A stretch of 64,000 bases of DNA from an uncultured Haliea sp. (GTDB lineage: Bacteria; Pseudomonadota; Gammaproteobacteria; Pseudomonadales; Halieaceae). The stretch's first letter is position 1. Every line of letters begins with the position of its first letter. This document shows positions 27,516 through 37,029 of this stretch, one piece after another. The position numbers and the translations under genes were made by a program. The stretch spans positions 23,766-87,765 of the forward strand of contig CAJXUQ010000015.1 of the NCBI GenBank assembly GCA_913061145.1. Direction: 5' to 3'. Under the pieces are notes generated by a model. That model was not told the DNA's origin and did no database searches. It worked only from the letters and a program-made list of their open reading frames with translations.

Positions 27516-28373
27516 ATGCTACACACACTGACCCGCTTCGGCGTTGTACTCATTCTGGGCCTGGGCATCACACTCGCCGGCAGTCACACAGGCGCCAGCT
27601 GGCTGGGATGGCCGGTCTTCGCCCTGTGCGCGGGGCTCGCTTTTGCGCTGCAGTGGCTGGCCTTCGTACCCGCCTGGCGGCTGCAGACAGAAACCTTCTA
27701 CGACCTCACAGGAGCGCTGACCTATCTCTCCGTGATCTGGCTGGCGGTTGCCCTGACACCGGGGCAGAGCGCCGCGAGCCTGCTGCTGGCTGCCTGCATC
27801 AGCCTCTGGGCCCTGCGTCTGGGGAGTTTCCTGTTCCTGCGTATCCGCGCCGATGGCAAGGACTCCCGTTTCGACCAGATCAAACCCTACGCCAGCCGTT
27901 TTCTCTTCACCTGGACCCTTCAGGGCCTCTGGGTGGTCATCACCGCGGGCTGCGCGCTGGCCGCCATCACCAGCGGTCGCATGGCGGAAATGGGCTTGCC
28001 CGGCTTGCTGGGCCTCACGCTGTGGGTGCTTGGTTTCACCATAGAGGTGGTTGCCGACAGCCAGAAACGCCGCTTCCGTCGCACGCAGGGCGCCGAACGC
28101 TTTATCGACAGTGGCCTGTGGGCACGCTCCCGCCACCCCAACTACTTCGGCGAGATCATCCTCTGGCTGGGTATCGCATTGATGTCCCTGCCGGCGCTGC
28201 AGGGCTGGCAATGGGCCACGCTGATCTCTCCCGTGTTCGTTTTCGTGCTGCTCACCCGGGTCAGTGGCATCCCCCTTCTGGAGCGCAAAGCGGAGCGACG
28301 CTGGGGGCAGGACCCGCAATGGCAGGCCTACAAGGCACGCACGCCTGCGCTGGTGCCACGCCTGCGCGCTTGA
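27516..28373 (+). CDS. DUF1295 domain-containing membrane protein
   Basis: 285 residues, about six to seven membrane helices. The steroid 5-alpha-reductase/isoprenylcysteine methyltransferase-like C-terminus is clear: WVLGFTIEVVADSQKRRFR, then FIDSGLWARSRHPNYFGEIILWLG, and a final ERKAERRWGQDPQWQAYKART. DUF1295 proteins are thought to be NAD(P)H-dependent reductases or methyltransferases of lipid-type substrates; none is assigned here. The ATG at 27516, with GGGAG upstream, is preferred to 27501. Confidence 0.88.
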   Translation: MLHTLTRFGVVLILGLGITLAGSHTGASWLGWPVFALCAGLAFALQWLAFVPAWRLQTETFYDLTGALTYLSVIWLAVALTPGQSAASLLLAACISLWALRLGSFLFLRIRADGKDSRFDQIKPYASRFLFTWTLQGLWVVITAGCALAAITSGRMAEMGLPGLLGLTLWVLGFTIEVVADSQKRRFRRTQGAERFIDSGLWARSRHPNYFGEIILWLGIALMSLPALQGWQWATLISPVFVFVLLTRVSGIPLLERKAERRWGQDPQWQAYKARTPALVPRLRA

Positions 28374-28440
28374 GCTGCCGCGTGCCTGCACCGCAGGGCT
28401 GGGCTATAGTGCGCACCCACACCACGAGTACCGCCCCCAC

Positions 28441-28980
28441 ATGGCCCTGAAATCCACGATCTTCAAGATGGACCTGAACGTTGCCGACCTCGACAGGCAG
28501 GTCTACGGCGATTTCCCACTCACCCTGGCGCGCCATCCATCGGAAACCGATGAACGCATGATGTTGCGGGTGCTGGCTTTCGCCCTGCATGCCGGCGACC
28601 AGCTCACCTTCGGCCGCGGCATCAGCACCGACGACGAACCGGACCTGTGGCAGAAAGACCTGACCGGGGCCATCGAGCTGTGGGTAGAGCTGGGCGCCCC
28701 CGATCCCGACCGCCTGCGCAAGGCCTGCGCCAGGGGGCAGCAGGTGGTGCTGTATATGTACGGTGACCGCGCCGTGCCGGTCTGGTGGCAAAAAAATGCC
28801 AGTGCCCTGGAACGCTTCAAGCACCTCAGAATCTGGCAGGTTGCCGACAGCAGCCTGCGCAGCCTGGCGCAGATGGCCCGTCCCGGTCTGCAGCTGCAGT
28901 GCACTATCAGCGACGGCGAAGTCATGGTGAGCGGCCAGGGGGAGACCATCAGCATCACTCCGAGCCCACTGAAACCCTGA
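28441..28980 (+). CDS. yaeQ: YaeQ family protein
   Basis: 179 residues, matching E. coli YaeQ in length and landmarks: MALKSTIFKMDLNVADLDRQ start, LTLARHPSETDERMMLRVLAFAL, EPDLWQKDLTGAIELWVELG and WWQKNASALERFKHL. The fold is PD-(D/E)XK-like; E. coli YaeQ was linked to RfaH suppression, and its biochemical role is unsettled. A TATAGT element sits about 30 bp upstream (28405-28410). Confidence 0.93.
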   Translation: MALKSTIFKMDLNVADLDRQVYGDFPLTLARHPSETDERMMLRVLAFALHAGDQLTFGRGISTDDEPDLWQKDLTGAIELWVELGAPDPDRLRKACARGQQVVLYMYGDRAVPVWWQKNASALERFKHLRIWQVADSSLRSLAQMARPGLQLQCTISDGEVMVSGQGETISITPSPLKP

Positions 28981-29058
28981 ACGGGCGCGCCGCGGGGCCC
29001 GTGCCCCCAATGCCCGGCCTGCGGTATAGTGGGCACTGACCTGGACAACGCCTCGCTT

Positions 29059-29703
29059 ATGAAACGCTTCCCCGCCCTCTCCTCCCGCAATCTGGTTCGG
29101 GTCGCCCTGGTGCTGCTGGGCCTCAGCCTGTATCAACTCGCCACCGACGGCGAGGTGAACTGGCACCGACAGGCACTGGACAAATTGGCCGGGGAGCGCA
29201 ACACCGGCCTCGGCCAGGCAGTGGAATCGCTGGAAACCGCGGGCGCGGCACGCGAGGGGCAGGCCCCTGAGCACTTTGACCTGACCGGTCGCGTGGTGCG
29301 CATCGCCGACGGCGACACGCTGTCCCTGCTCGACGCGAGCAACACCCAGCACAAGATCCGCTTCTTCGGCATCGATGCTCCGGAAAGCGACCAGCCACAT
29401 GGGAATCGCTCGCGGGAGGCGCTGGCAGCGCTGGTCTCGGGCAAGCGCCTCGGCGTGGTGGTAATCGAGGAGGACGACTACGGGCGCAAGGTCGGCACGG
29501 TGTATGCCGATGGCCGCAACGTCAACCTGGCGCTGGTCGAACAGGGCCACGCCTGGTGGTATCAGTATTTCGCACGTCAGGAGCACGCTCTGGAGGCCGC
29601 CGAGCGAGAGGCGCGTTCTGCGCGGCGCGGCCTCTGGGCAGGGAGCGACCCCACACCCCCCTGGGACTGGCGACGCCAGCAGCGCCTGCGCGACGCGCGC
29701 TGA
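29059..29703 (+). CDS. Thermonuclease (SNase-like) family protein
   Basis: 214 residues. Residues about 15-28 form a signal or anchor segment. The SNase OB-fold domain covers residues about 80-195: VVRIADGDTLSLLD with the metal-binding Asp, KIRFFGIDAPESDQPHG with catalytic Arg and Asp, EEDDYGRKVGTVYADG with the second Arg, and LVEQGHAWWYQYF. It would cleave single- or double-stranded nucleic acid with Ca2+, outside or in the periplasm. A TATAGT (29018-29023 region) lies upstream. Confidence 0.9.
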   Translation: MKRFPALSSRNLVRVALVLLGLSLYQLATDGEVNWHRQALDKLAGERNTGLGQAVESLETAGAAREGQAPEHFDLTGRVVRIADGDTLSLLDASNTQHKIRFFGIDAPESDQPHGNRSREALAALVSGKRLGVVVIEEDDYGRKVGTVYADGRNVNLALVEQGHAWWYQYFARQEHALEAAEREARSARRGLWAGSDPTPPWDWRRQQRLRDAR

Positions 29704-29718
29704 CGCGGGCAGGCCCTG

Positions 29719-30540
29719 TCAGGCTGGCTGGCAGGCGGGGCAGGCGTACAGCCGCCGGCTGTTCAACTCACTGCGCACAATCGCCGCGGCACACCGATAG
29801 CAGGGCAACCCGTCGCGCCCAAACACCGCGAAACGGCGCTGCTCCCAGGGCAACGCAGTGCCCTCCAGCGCGCGCGCCAGGGACGGCGCCAGGGTGACGC
29901 CGGCAGTGCGGTAGCTGCGCAGGCTGACATCCAGGGTTGCCCGCGCCAGTCGACCGCGTTCTCCGGCACTGAGGCTGGCGGCCCGCCGCAGTGGGTGCAG
30001 GCGTGCAGCGTGCAGGATCTCACTGCGCAGATAGTTGCCGATGCCCGCAACAAAACCCTGGTCCAGATACAGGCTGGCCAGATTGCGGCGCACAAACTGC
30101 GGGCTCTGCAGCCGGTCCGCAATGGTTCGCCAGGCCAGTCCGGTAGACATGATGTCAGGGCCCAGCCGCGCCAGAAAAGGGTGCTGCTCCAGTTCCTCCA
30201 CGGGCCACACGCTGATGTCCGACGCGCTATAGAGAACGGCGGAGTGAGTCGCGGTTTGCAGCAGCAGACGCAGTGAGCGCGTACTTTCGGGCAGCTGCTG
30301 CCCCTGCACCACGCACCAGACACCGTATAGCTGATTGTGCGAGTACACCGTCAGGCCATGTTCAAAGTGCAATAGCATGGCCTTGCCTCGGGTTTCCACC
30401 GCCCGCACCCGGTGGCCACGCAACCTCCGCTCCACCTTGCGCAGGCGCGACAGACCGAAACGCACTGTCTTTATGGTGCGACCTTCCAGCACCGCGGCAA
30501 TCTCGTCCGCAGCCCGGCGGATTTCTGGCCCCTCGGGCAT
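29719..30540 (-). CDS. nei: Endonuclease VIII (Nei DNA glycosylase)
   Basis: 273 residues, close to E. coli Nei. The mature N-terminus PEGPEIRRAADEIA carries the catalytic Pro and Glu after Met removal; YSHNQLYGVW lies in the beta-sandwich; VRRNLASLYLDQGFVAGIGNYLRSEIL is the helix-two-turn-helix; the C-terminal zinc finger has CYRCAAAI and CPACQ with the conserved Arg in SRRLY. It removes oxidised pyrimidines and nicks abasic sites in base-excision repair. Convergent with the SNase gene. Confidence 0.95.
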   Translation of the reverse strand: MPEGPEIRRAADEIAAVLEGRTIKTVRFGLSRLRKVERRLRGHRVRAVETRGKAMLLHFEHGLTVYSHNQLYGVWCVVQGQQLPESTRSLRLLLQTATHSAVLYSASDISVWPVEELEQHPFLARLGPDIMSTGLAWRTIADRLQSPQFVRRNLASLYLDQGFVAGIGNYLRSEILHAARLHPLRRAASLSAGERGRLARATLDVSLRSYRTAGVTLAPSLARALEGTALPWEQRRFAVFGRDGLPCYRCAAAIVRSELNSRRLYACPACQPA

Positions 30541-30624
30541 CCGGCTAACTCCCCGCGCACCCGGCGCTGGCTGGTGAATGAACTGTAATTAGCTACGCGA
30601 CCGGCTGCGCTGCGGATGAGCCGG

Positions 30625-30684
30625 CAGCCGATGCTGCGGCAGCCGATGCTGTGCCAGCCGACGCTGCGACAGCCGATATGCTTT
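30625..30684. repeat. 15-bp tandem repeat upstream of the ABC operon
   Basis: Four units starting CAGCCGA and of 15 bp each: units 1-3 differ at two or three bases, and unit 4 is degenerate after 8 bases. It lies 88 bp before the first permease gene, between nei and the operon. The period is a multiple of three and stays open in the permease frame, but no start signal supports translation. Confidence 0.75.
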
Positions 30685-30771
30685 GCCCCGCGGTGCCTTT
30701 GTGGCACCATCCGGATTCACGCCGATACACCACACGGCAGGGAACACGACAGGGGCTTCACCGGACATCGC

Positions 30772-31791
30772 ATGCGCGACTATTTTCTCAGACGCCTCTT
30801 GCTCGTCCCGCCCACGCTAATTGGTGTGACCATTATCGTCTTTGCCATTACGCGCCTGGTCCCCGGTGGCCCGCTGGAACGCGCCATCATGGAAACGCAG
30901 CAGATGAGCCTTTCCGGCGGCGGCGCCCAGATGGCGGGCCAGGGCATGGCCATCTCGGAGGCACAACTCGACCGGCTGCGGGAATACTACGGCTTCGACA
31001 AGCCGGTGCTGCAAAGCTATGCCGCCTGGCTGGGTAAGGTGCTGCGCGGCGACCTGGGCAGCTCCTATCGCTACAACGAGCCGGTGTGGGACGTCATCAG
31101 CGAGCGCTTCCCTGTATCGCTGTATTACGGGCTGGTGACCCTGGTGATCACCTACGCAGTCTGCATACCACTGGGCATTCTCAAGGCCATACGCCACCGC
31201 ACCTTTGTCGACAATATCAGCTCGGTGCTCATCTTTGTCGGCTACGCGATACCCGGCTACGCCCTCGGCTCACTGCTGATACTGCTGTTTTCAGTGCGCC
31301 TGGAGTGGTTCCCCATGGGCGGCTTTGTGAGCTATGACTTCCGCGACCTGTCGCTGGGCGCACAGGCACTGGACTTGCTGCGCCACTCCGTACTGCCACT
31401 GATTTGCTACCTGGTGGGCAGCTTCGCCCTGGTCACGCTGTTGCTCAAGAACCATCTGATGGACAACCTGGCAGCGGACTACATACGCACCGCGATCGCC
31501 AAAGGAGTGTCCTTCCGGCAGTCGGTCACGCGCCATGCCGTGCGCAACTCGCTGATCCCCATCGCGACCACGTTCGGGCAGAACATCACCCTGCTGGTAT
31601 CCGGCTCCTTCCTGATAGAAACCATCTTTGATATCGACGGTTTTGGCCTGCTCGGCCTGACGGCCATTCTCGACCGCGACTATCCGGTGGTCATGGGCGT
31701 GGTGTTACTGGCCAGCCTGTTGCTGCTGATTGGCAACATTATCTCGGACATCCTGGTCGCACTGGTCGACCCGCGGATACGGTTCCAGTAG
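30772..31791 (+). CDS. ABC transporter permease (YejB/DppB-like)
   Basis: 339 residues. MRDYFLRRLLLVPPTLIGVTIIVF is the characteristic first helix of DppB/YejB-type permeases; a periplasmic loop (SLSGGGAQMAGQGMAISEAQ) precedes YYGFDKPVLQSYAAWL. The coupling loop is DYIRTAIAKGVSFRQSVTRHAVRNSLIPI, with the EAA-like motif. First gene of a five-gene operon (3-bp gap to the next). It forms the inner-membrane channel of a peptide-type importer. A frame open to 30616 is rejected as start because it would encode the tandem repeat. Confidence 0.92.
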   Translation: MRDYFLRRLLLVPPTLIGVTIIVFAITRLVPGGPLERAIMETQQMSLSGGGAQMAGQGMAISEAQLDRLREYYGFDKPVLQSYAAWLGKVLRGDLGSSYRYNEPVWDVISERFPVSLYYGLVTLVITYAVCIPLGILKAIRHRTFVDNISSVLIFVGYAIPGYALGSLLILLFSVRLEWFPMGGFVSYDFRDLSLGAQALDLLRHSVLPLICYLVGSFALVTLLLKNHLMDNLAADYIRTAIAKGVSFRQSVTRHAVRNSLIPIATTFGQNITLLVSGSFLIETIFDIDGFGLLGLTAILDRDYPVVMGVVLLASLLLLIGNIISDILVALVDPRIRFQ

Positions 31792-31794
31792 GCC

Positions 31795-32862
31795 ATGTTT
31801 GCACTCACGCCCCAAACACGAAAAAAGCTGCGGCGCTTCCGCCAGATCAAGCGCGGCTACTACAGCTTCCTGATTCTCCTGGGGCTTTCCGCGCTGCTGG
31901 CCTGTGGTGAGCTGCTGATCAACAGCCGGGCGCTGGTGGTGAGTTATCAGGGCGAACTCTACTTCCCCACCTATGGCGACTTCCACCCGGGTACCGACTT
32001 CGGCCTCGACTACGACTACGAGACCAACTACCGGGACTTACAGGACCGTTTCGACGAGGCCGATGAGGGGAACTGGGTGCTGCTGCCCCTGGTGCCCTAC
32101 AATCCCTATGAGAACAACGCCGCCGGTGGCGTGTTCCGGCCGCAGCCACCCAGTGCCGCGTCACAGCACTACCTGGGCACGGACACCACCAGCCGGGACA
32201 TCCTTGCGCGGCTCTTCTACGGCACACGCATCGCGCTGCTGTTCGCACTCGGCTTCACGCTCTCCGTCTACCTGATCGGCATTGCCATCGGCTGTGCCAT
32301 GGGCTACTTCGGCGGCGTCTTCGACCTGATACTGCAGCGCGTCATTGAGATCTGGTCCAATGTGCCTTTCCTGTACATGGTCATCATCATCTTTTCCGTC
32401 ATCCCATCGACGGTCGCGGTACCGACACGCATCGGCATTCTGTTGCTGGTGATGGTGCTGTTTTCCTGGACGGGGATGACCTATTACATGCGCACGGAAA
32501 CCTACAAGGAGAAGGCTCGGGACTATGTCGCCGCCGCGCGCATCATTGGCGCCTCCAACACGCGCATCATCTTCCGCCACATCATGCCCAATGTGCTGTC
32601 GACGCTGATCACCTTCATGCCTTTCACGGTAGTAGCCGCCATTTCCGCCATCACCGCACTCGATTTTCTCGGCTTCGGCCTGCCCGTACCCACACCCAGC
32701 CTGGGCGAGTTGCTCAAGCAGGGCACTGCCAACCTGCGCACGGCACCGTGGATTGTCATTTCCGCGTTCGGCACGCTGGTCGCGCTGCTGACGCTGGTGA
32801 CGTTTATCGGCGAAGCCATCCGCGAGTCATTCGATCCCAAAACCTTCTCTGTTTACCGCTAG
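31795..32862 (+). CDS. ABC transporter permease (YejE/DppC-like)
   Basis: 355 residues. N-terminal helix YYSFLILLGLSALLACGELL, then a long periplasmic segment of about 90 residues with HYLGTDTTSRDILARLFYG, the DppC-type junction into the membrane domain. The cytoplasmic coupling loop is DYVAAARIIGASNTRIIFRHIMPN. The long insert and partner gene resemble the YejE subgroup rather than OppC. It heterodimerises with the preceding permease. Confidence 0.92.
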   Translation: MFALTPQTRKKLRRFRQIKRGYYSFLILLGLSALLACGELLINSRALVVSYQGELYFPTYGDFHPGTDFGLDYDYETNYRDLQDRFDEADEGNWVLLPLVPYNPYENNAAGGVFRPQPPSAASQHYLGTDTTSRDILARLFYGTRIALLFALGFTLSVYLIGIAIGCAMGYFGGVFDLILQRVIEIWSNVPFLYMVIIIFSVIPSTVAVPTRIGILLLVMVLFSWTGMTYYMRTETYKEKARDYVAAARIIGASNTRIIFRHIMPNVLSTLITFMPFTVVAAISAITALDFLGFGLPVPTPSLGELLKQGTANLRTAPWIVISAFGTLVALLTLVTFIGEAIRESFDPKTFSVYR

Positions 32863-32887
32863 GGACAACGCACATGAGGAATCCGCC

Positions 32888-34843
32888 ATGAAAAAGACCC
32901 TGTACTGCCTGTTATTCAGCCTGTGCGTTGCAGGCTGCGGCGAGTCATCCCAGGAGCCCACAGATATCGCGGCCAGCGCCGACGGGCTGGCGGGGGTCAC
33001 CGCCGAGGTAGAAGCCTACTACGCTGCCAACCCGGATTTCTTCAGTTTCAAGACGCCGGCTGACCTGCCCGCGGACCTGGTGTGGGAGAACAACAACCAC
33101 CTGCCGGAGATCGGCTCGCCGGACGCCGTCAAGGGCGGCACGCAGAATGCCGCCCTGCAGGACTTTCCGCGCACCCTGCGCACCGTAGGCCCGGACTCAA
33201 ACGGCGGTTTTCGCACCTATCTACTCGACGACACGGGCATGACCATGGCCCACGTGCACCCGGAGACCCGCGACCTGTATCCCGGGCTGGCAGAATCCTG
33301 GGCCATCGATGAAGCGGCGCGCACGGTATACGTCAAGCTGGACCCGGCTGCACGGTTCTCCGATGGCGAGCCCGTCACCGCAGACGACTATCTGTTCATG
33401 TTCTGGTTCTACCGCTCGCCCTACATCATGGCGCCCTGGTACAACAACTTCTACAGCACGACCTACACCAACATCACCCGCTACGATGACCACACCATCT
33501 CCATCACCACCCGGGAGCTCAAGCCGGACCTCGATGAGCGCGTGCTCCTGTTGCGGCCTATTCCGCAGCATTTCTACACCGACATGGGTGACGACTTCAG
33601 CGAGCGCTACCAGTGGGAATTCGAACCCACGCCCGGCGCCTACATCATACGCCCGGAGGACGTGCGCAAGGGGCGCTCCATCGCCCTCACACGCAACAAG
33701 GACTGGTGGGCAAAGGACAAAAAATACTGGCGCTACCGCTTCAATCCGGACCGTATCCAGTTCACGGTTATTCGCGACGACGCCAAGACCTTCGAGGCCT
33801 TCAAGCGCGGCGATATCGACCAGTTCGGGCTGGGTCTTGCGGAATACTGGTATGAGAAGCTGCCAGACAGCGACCCGGACATCCAGGCCGGGTACATTCA
33901 CAAGGTGATGTACTACAACCAGCGGCCGCGACCCAATTTCGGCCTGTGGATCAACACGGCCCAGCCGCTGCTGAGTGACCGCGAAATACGGCTGGGCATC
34001 AATTACGCCACGAACTGGGAGCTGGTAATTGAGAAGTTCTTCCGCGGTGACAACACGCGCATGAACACCGGGCAGGAAGGCTTCGGTGATTTCACACACC
34101 CCACCATCACCGCACGCACCTTCGACATCAGCAAGGCCCAGGCGCACTTTGCGGCAGCGGGTTTCACCGAGCGTGGCGCCGACGGCATTCTGGTCAATGA
34201 CCAGGGCCAGCGACTGGCCTTCACGCTCTCCACCGGCTACGAGAGCCTGCGCGATGTACTGACCATCCTGCGCGAGGAAGCGGCCAAGGCGGGCCTTGAT
34301 CTGCGCATTGAAGTGCTCGATGGCACCGTAGGCTGGAAGAAGGTACAGGAAAAACAACACGATATATTCTTCACCGCCTTTGGCGTATTCCTGGAACTGT
34401 ACCCCCGCTTCTGGGAGCACTATCACTCCGACAACGCCTACGACAGGGCCTTCCTGGACGATGGCAGTGTCAATCCCGAGCGCAAACTGAAGACCCAGAC
34501 CAACAACCTGGAAAGTTTTGCAATTCTGGAAATGGATCAGCTGATCGAACGCTATCGGCGCTCCAACGACCGCGACGACATGATCCAGCTGGCACACCGG
34601 ATGACGGAATTGCATCACGAGCACGCCTCCTTCGTGCCCGGTTTCTACCAGGGCTTTTTCCGCATCGGCCACTGGCGCTGGCTGCGCTACCCCGAGGGTT
34701 TCTCGCACAAGCACGCGCAGGGTCCTGGGGAGACCTTCGTGCACTGGATCGACACCGACATGAAAGCAGAGACCGAAGCTGCCCGTCGCGACGGCACGCG
34801 TTTCGACCCCTTCATCCGCGTGTATGACCAATGGGCGGAGTAG
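32888..34843 (+). CDS. ABC transporter substrate-binding lipoprotein, family 5
   Basis: 651 residues. Lipobox VAGC (Cys near 18), so tethered outside the cytoplasmic membrane. The SBP_bac_5 fold is plain: LYPGLAESWAIDEAARTVYVKLDP, RFSDGEPVTADDYLFMF, NNFYSTTYTN, RNKDWWAKDK, and FGLWINTAQPLLSDREIRLGINYATNW. The opening (VWENNNHLPEIGSPDAVKGG) and TLRTVGPDSNGGFRT place it in a large subgroup seen with YejBE-type permeases in marine gammaproteobacteria. Ligand probably an oligopeptide or peptide-like compound. Confidence 0.93.
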   Translation: MKKTLYCLLFSLCVAGCGESSQEPTDIAASADGLAGVTAEVEAYYAANPDFFSFKTPADLPADLVWENNNHLPEIGSPDAVKGGTQNAALQDFPRTLRTVGPDSNGGFRTYLLDDTGMTMAHVHPETRDLYPGLAESWAIDEAARTVYVKLDPAARFSDGEPVTADDYLFMFWFYRSPYIMAPWYNNFYSTTYTNITRYDDHTISITTRELKPDLDERVLLLRPIPQHFYTDMGDDFSERYQWEFEPTPGAYIIRPEDVRKGRSIALTRNKDWWAKDKKYWRYRFNPDRIQFTVIRDDAKTFEAFKRGDIDQFGLGLAEYWYEKLPDSDPDIQAGYIHKVMYYNQRPRPNFGLWINTAQPLLSDREIRLGINYATNWELVIEKFFRGDNTRMNTGQEGFGDFTHPTITARTFDISKAQAHFAAAGFTERGADGILVNDQGQRLAFTLSTGYESLRDVLTILREEAAKAGLDLRIEVLDGTVGWKKVQEKQHDIFFTAFGVFLELYPRFWEHYHSDNAYDRAFLDDGSVNPERKLKTQTNNLESFAILEMDQLIERYRRSNDRDDMIQLAHRMTELHHEHASFVPGFYQGFFRIGHWRWLRYPEGFSHKHAQGPGETFVHWIDTDMKAETEAARRDGTRFDPFIRVYDQWAE

Positions 34844-34849
34844 CCAGCC

Positions 34850-35821
34850 GTGGCACTGCTTGAAGTCGACCAGCTGGTCACCGAGTTCGCCACCGATGAA
34901 GGCCTGGTGCGCGCGGTAGACGGCGTCAGTTTCACGGTGGATGCCGGAGCCACGCTGGGCATCGTCGGCGAGTCCGGCTGCGGCAAGAGCGTGACGGCGC
35001 TGTCGATCATGCGCCTGCTGCCGCAACCCATGGGTCGGATTGCAGGCGGCAGCCTGCTGTTCCAGGGTACCGACCTCGCCCGGCTCGATATTCCCGAGAT
35101 GCAGAAGATTCGCGGGCGGCGTATCGGCATGGTCTTCCAGGAGCCCATGACGGCATTGAACCCGGTGCACACCATCGGCCGCCAGCTCACCGAGGGCATG
35201 CTGCTGCACAAGGTCTGCGAGCCTGCCAACGCGCTGCGTGCTGCCGCCGACATGCTCGATCGGGTGGGCATTCCGTCGCCGGACCTGCGCCTGGGCGAAT
35301 ACCCCCACCAGCTGTCCGGCGGTATGCGCCAGCGGGTGGTGATTGCCATGGCGCTGGCCTGCGAGCCGGACCTGCTGATCGCCGACGAACCCACCACGGC
35401 GCTGGATGTCACCATCCAGGCCCAGATTCTGGAACTGATCGCCGACCTGCAGAAGCGTATGGGGATGGCGGTGATCATGATCACCCATGATCTCGGCGTG
35501 ATCGCGGAAACCTGCGAACAGGTGGTGGTGATGTACGCCGGCAAGGTCGCGGAACAGGGCTCCGTGTTTGATATCTTCGACCGGCCGGCCCACCCCTACA
35601 CGCGCGGTCTGCTGGCCTCCATACCGCGACTGGAGACCGAGGCAAAGTCGCGCCTCGGTGTGATAGAGGGCATGGTGCCCGGTCTGCGCGACCTGCCGCT
35701 GGGCTGCCGCTTCGAGAACCGCTGCACCTTTGCCGTGGACCGCTGCCGGGAGCAGCTTCCGGCACCTGAGCAGGTGGCGGCCGGTCACGCGGTCAGCTGC
35801 CTGCGGTGGCAAGAACTGTGA
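34850..35821 (+). CDS. ABC transporter ATP-binding protein (DppD/OppD-like)
   Basis: 323 residues. Walker A GESGCGKS near residue 42, Q-loop in [14 protein letters not shown], signature LSGGMRQRV, Walker [15 protein letters not shown]-loop ITHDLG. The C-terminal oligopeptide-transporter extension has [15 protein letters not shown] and a Cys pair ([14 protein letters not shown]) that may bind a metal or Fe-S centre, as in OppD/DppD. GTG start 6 bp after the binding-protein gene. The next ATPase gene overlaps by 4 bp. Confidence 0.95.
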   Translation: MALLEVDQLVTEFATDEGLVRAVDGVSFTVDAGATLGIVGESGCGKSVTALSIMRLLPQPMGRIAGGSLLFQGTDLARLDIPEMQKIRGRRIGMVFQEPMTALNPVHTIGRQLTEGMLLHKVCEPANALRAAADMLDRVGIPSPDLRLGEYPHQLSGGMRQRVVIAMALACEPDLLIADEPTTALDVTIQAQILELIADLQKRMGMAVIMITHDLGVIAETCEQVVVMYAGKVAEQGSVFDIFDRPAHPYTRGLLASIPRLETEAKSRLGVIEGMVPGLRDLPLGCRFENRCTFAVDRCREQLPAPEQVAAGHAVSCLRWQEL

Positions 35822-36795
35822 GCGCGCCACTGCTGGAAGTCAGCAACCTGCAGATGCACTTCCCGGTGCGCGAAGGTCTGTTCCTGCGTGCCCGGGCCTT
35901 CAACCGCGCCGTGGATGGCGTATCATTCACCATCAATCCAGGGGAAACACTGGGTCTGGTCGGTGAATCAGGCTGTGGCAAATCGACCCTGGGGCGCTGC
36001 ATCACGCGGCTCTACACGCCCACTGGCGGCAGTATCCGCTTCGCCGGCGAGGACATCACGCACATGCGGCCCCGCACCCTGCGCCCACTCCGGCAGGACA
36101 TCCAGATGATTTTCCAGGACCCCATGGAGTCACTGAATGCGCGGCACACCGTGGGCGATATCCTCGAAGAACCGTTCACCGTGCACCGTATCGGCGACCG
36201 CATCTGGCGCCGCAAACGGGTCGCAGAGCTGCTGAACATCGTCGGCCTGCCCGCCCGCTCGGCCACGCGCTTTCCCTTTGAATTCTCCGGCGGTCAGCGA
36301 CAGCGTATCGGCATTGCACGGGCCATCGCCCTGAACCCCAGGCTGGTGATCTGCGATGAGCCGGTCTCGGCACTGGACGTGTCCATCCAAAGCCAGATTC
36401 TCAACCTGCTGGTCGACCTGCAGCGCGAATTCAACCTCGCCTACCTGTTCATCGCCCACGACCTGGCGGTGGTCAAGCACGTTTCAGACCGGGTCGCGAT
36501 CATGTACCTGGGCAAAATCGTGGAAACGGCCCCCAGCGAAACACTCTACCGGGAGGCCAGCCACCCTTACACGCAGAGCCTGATCTCGGCCATTCCCGTG
36601 CCGGACCCGCACCGCAAGGCACAACGCGATGTGCTGCGGGGGGACGTACCCTCGCCCATCAACCCGCCCACGGGTTGCAGCTTTCACCCGCGCTGCCCCC
36701 GCGCCGAGCCGCGATGCAGTGAGGCCGAACCCGGTCTGGCACCGCTGACAGGCACCCACGCAGCGGCCTGCCACCTGCTCGCCCGCAGCGGCTAA
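35818..36795 (+). CDS. ABC transporter ATP-binding protein (DppF/OppF-like)
   Basis: 325 residues. The GTG at 35818 overlaps the TGA of the preceding gene (GTGA) and gives [16 protein letters not shown] at the start; an alternative GTG at 35806 would add four residues. Walker [11 protein letters not shown]-loop [13 protein letters not shown], signature [19 protein letters not shown], Walker [15 protein letters not shown], and a C-terminal [16 protein letters not shown] with cysteine cluster [14 protein letters not shown]. Last gene of the operon. In E. coli the Yej ATPase is one fused protein; here the two halves are separate genes. Confidence 0.95.
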   Translation: MSAPLLEVSNLQMHFPVREGLFLRARAFNRAVDGVSFTINPGETLGLVGESGCGKSTLGRCITRLYTPTGGSIRFAGEDITHMRPRTLRPLRQDIQMIFQDPMESLNARHTVGDILEEPFTVHRIGDRIWRRKRVAELLNIVGLPARSATRFPFEFSGGQRQRIGIARAIALNPRLVICDEPVSALDVSIQSQILNLLVDLQREFNLAYLFIAHDLAVVKHVSDRVAIMYLGKIVETAPSETLYREASHPYTQSLISAIPVPDPHRKAQRDVLRGDVPSPINPPTGCSFHPRCPRAEPRCSEAEPGLAPLTGTHAAACHLLARSG

Positions 36796-36861
36796 CCTTG
36801 CCTGCGCTGATCGGGGAGCCGGCAAATGCCGTATACTGCGCGAGACTCAGGAGAGTGCTGA

Positions 36862-37029
36862 ATGACACCGAGGAATACCGCAGAAACACAACACCCCCGG
36901 CTGCCCTGCCGCGGTTGCACCCCCGATTGCCGCAACTACGCCGTCTGTGAAGGGGTCCCCTGGCGGATCGACCGCGACGGCACGCTCAGCGCCCCTATTC
37001 ACCGCTCACCCGTGCCTGAACGCCAGTAA
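36862..37029 (+). CDS. Small cysteine-rich protein
   Basis: 55 codons starting MTPRNTAETQHPRLPCRGCT, with AGGAG 8 bp upstream. Four cysteines are arranged C16-x2-C19-x3-C23-x5-C29, a compact metal-binding or zinc-ribbon-like pattern, followed by GVPWRIDRDGTLSAPIHRSP. Family not recognised. A TATACT element (36832-36837) precedes it. It ends exactly where the convergent WS/DGAT gene ends, so the two genes abut without overlap. Confidence 0.55.
   Translation: MTPRNTAETQHPRLPCRGCTPDCRNYAVCEGVPWRIDRDGTLSAPIHRSPVPERQ

Noticed and set aside
30616..30771. In-frame extension of the first permease
   Set aside because: It encodes repeats of QPMLR and has no ribosome-binding site; the typical permease start is at 30772.
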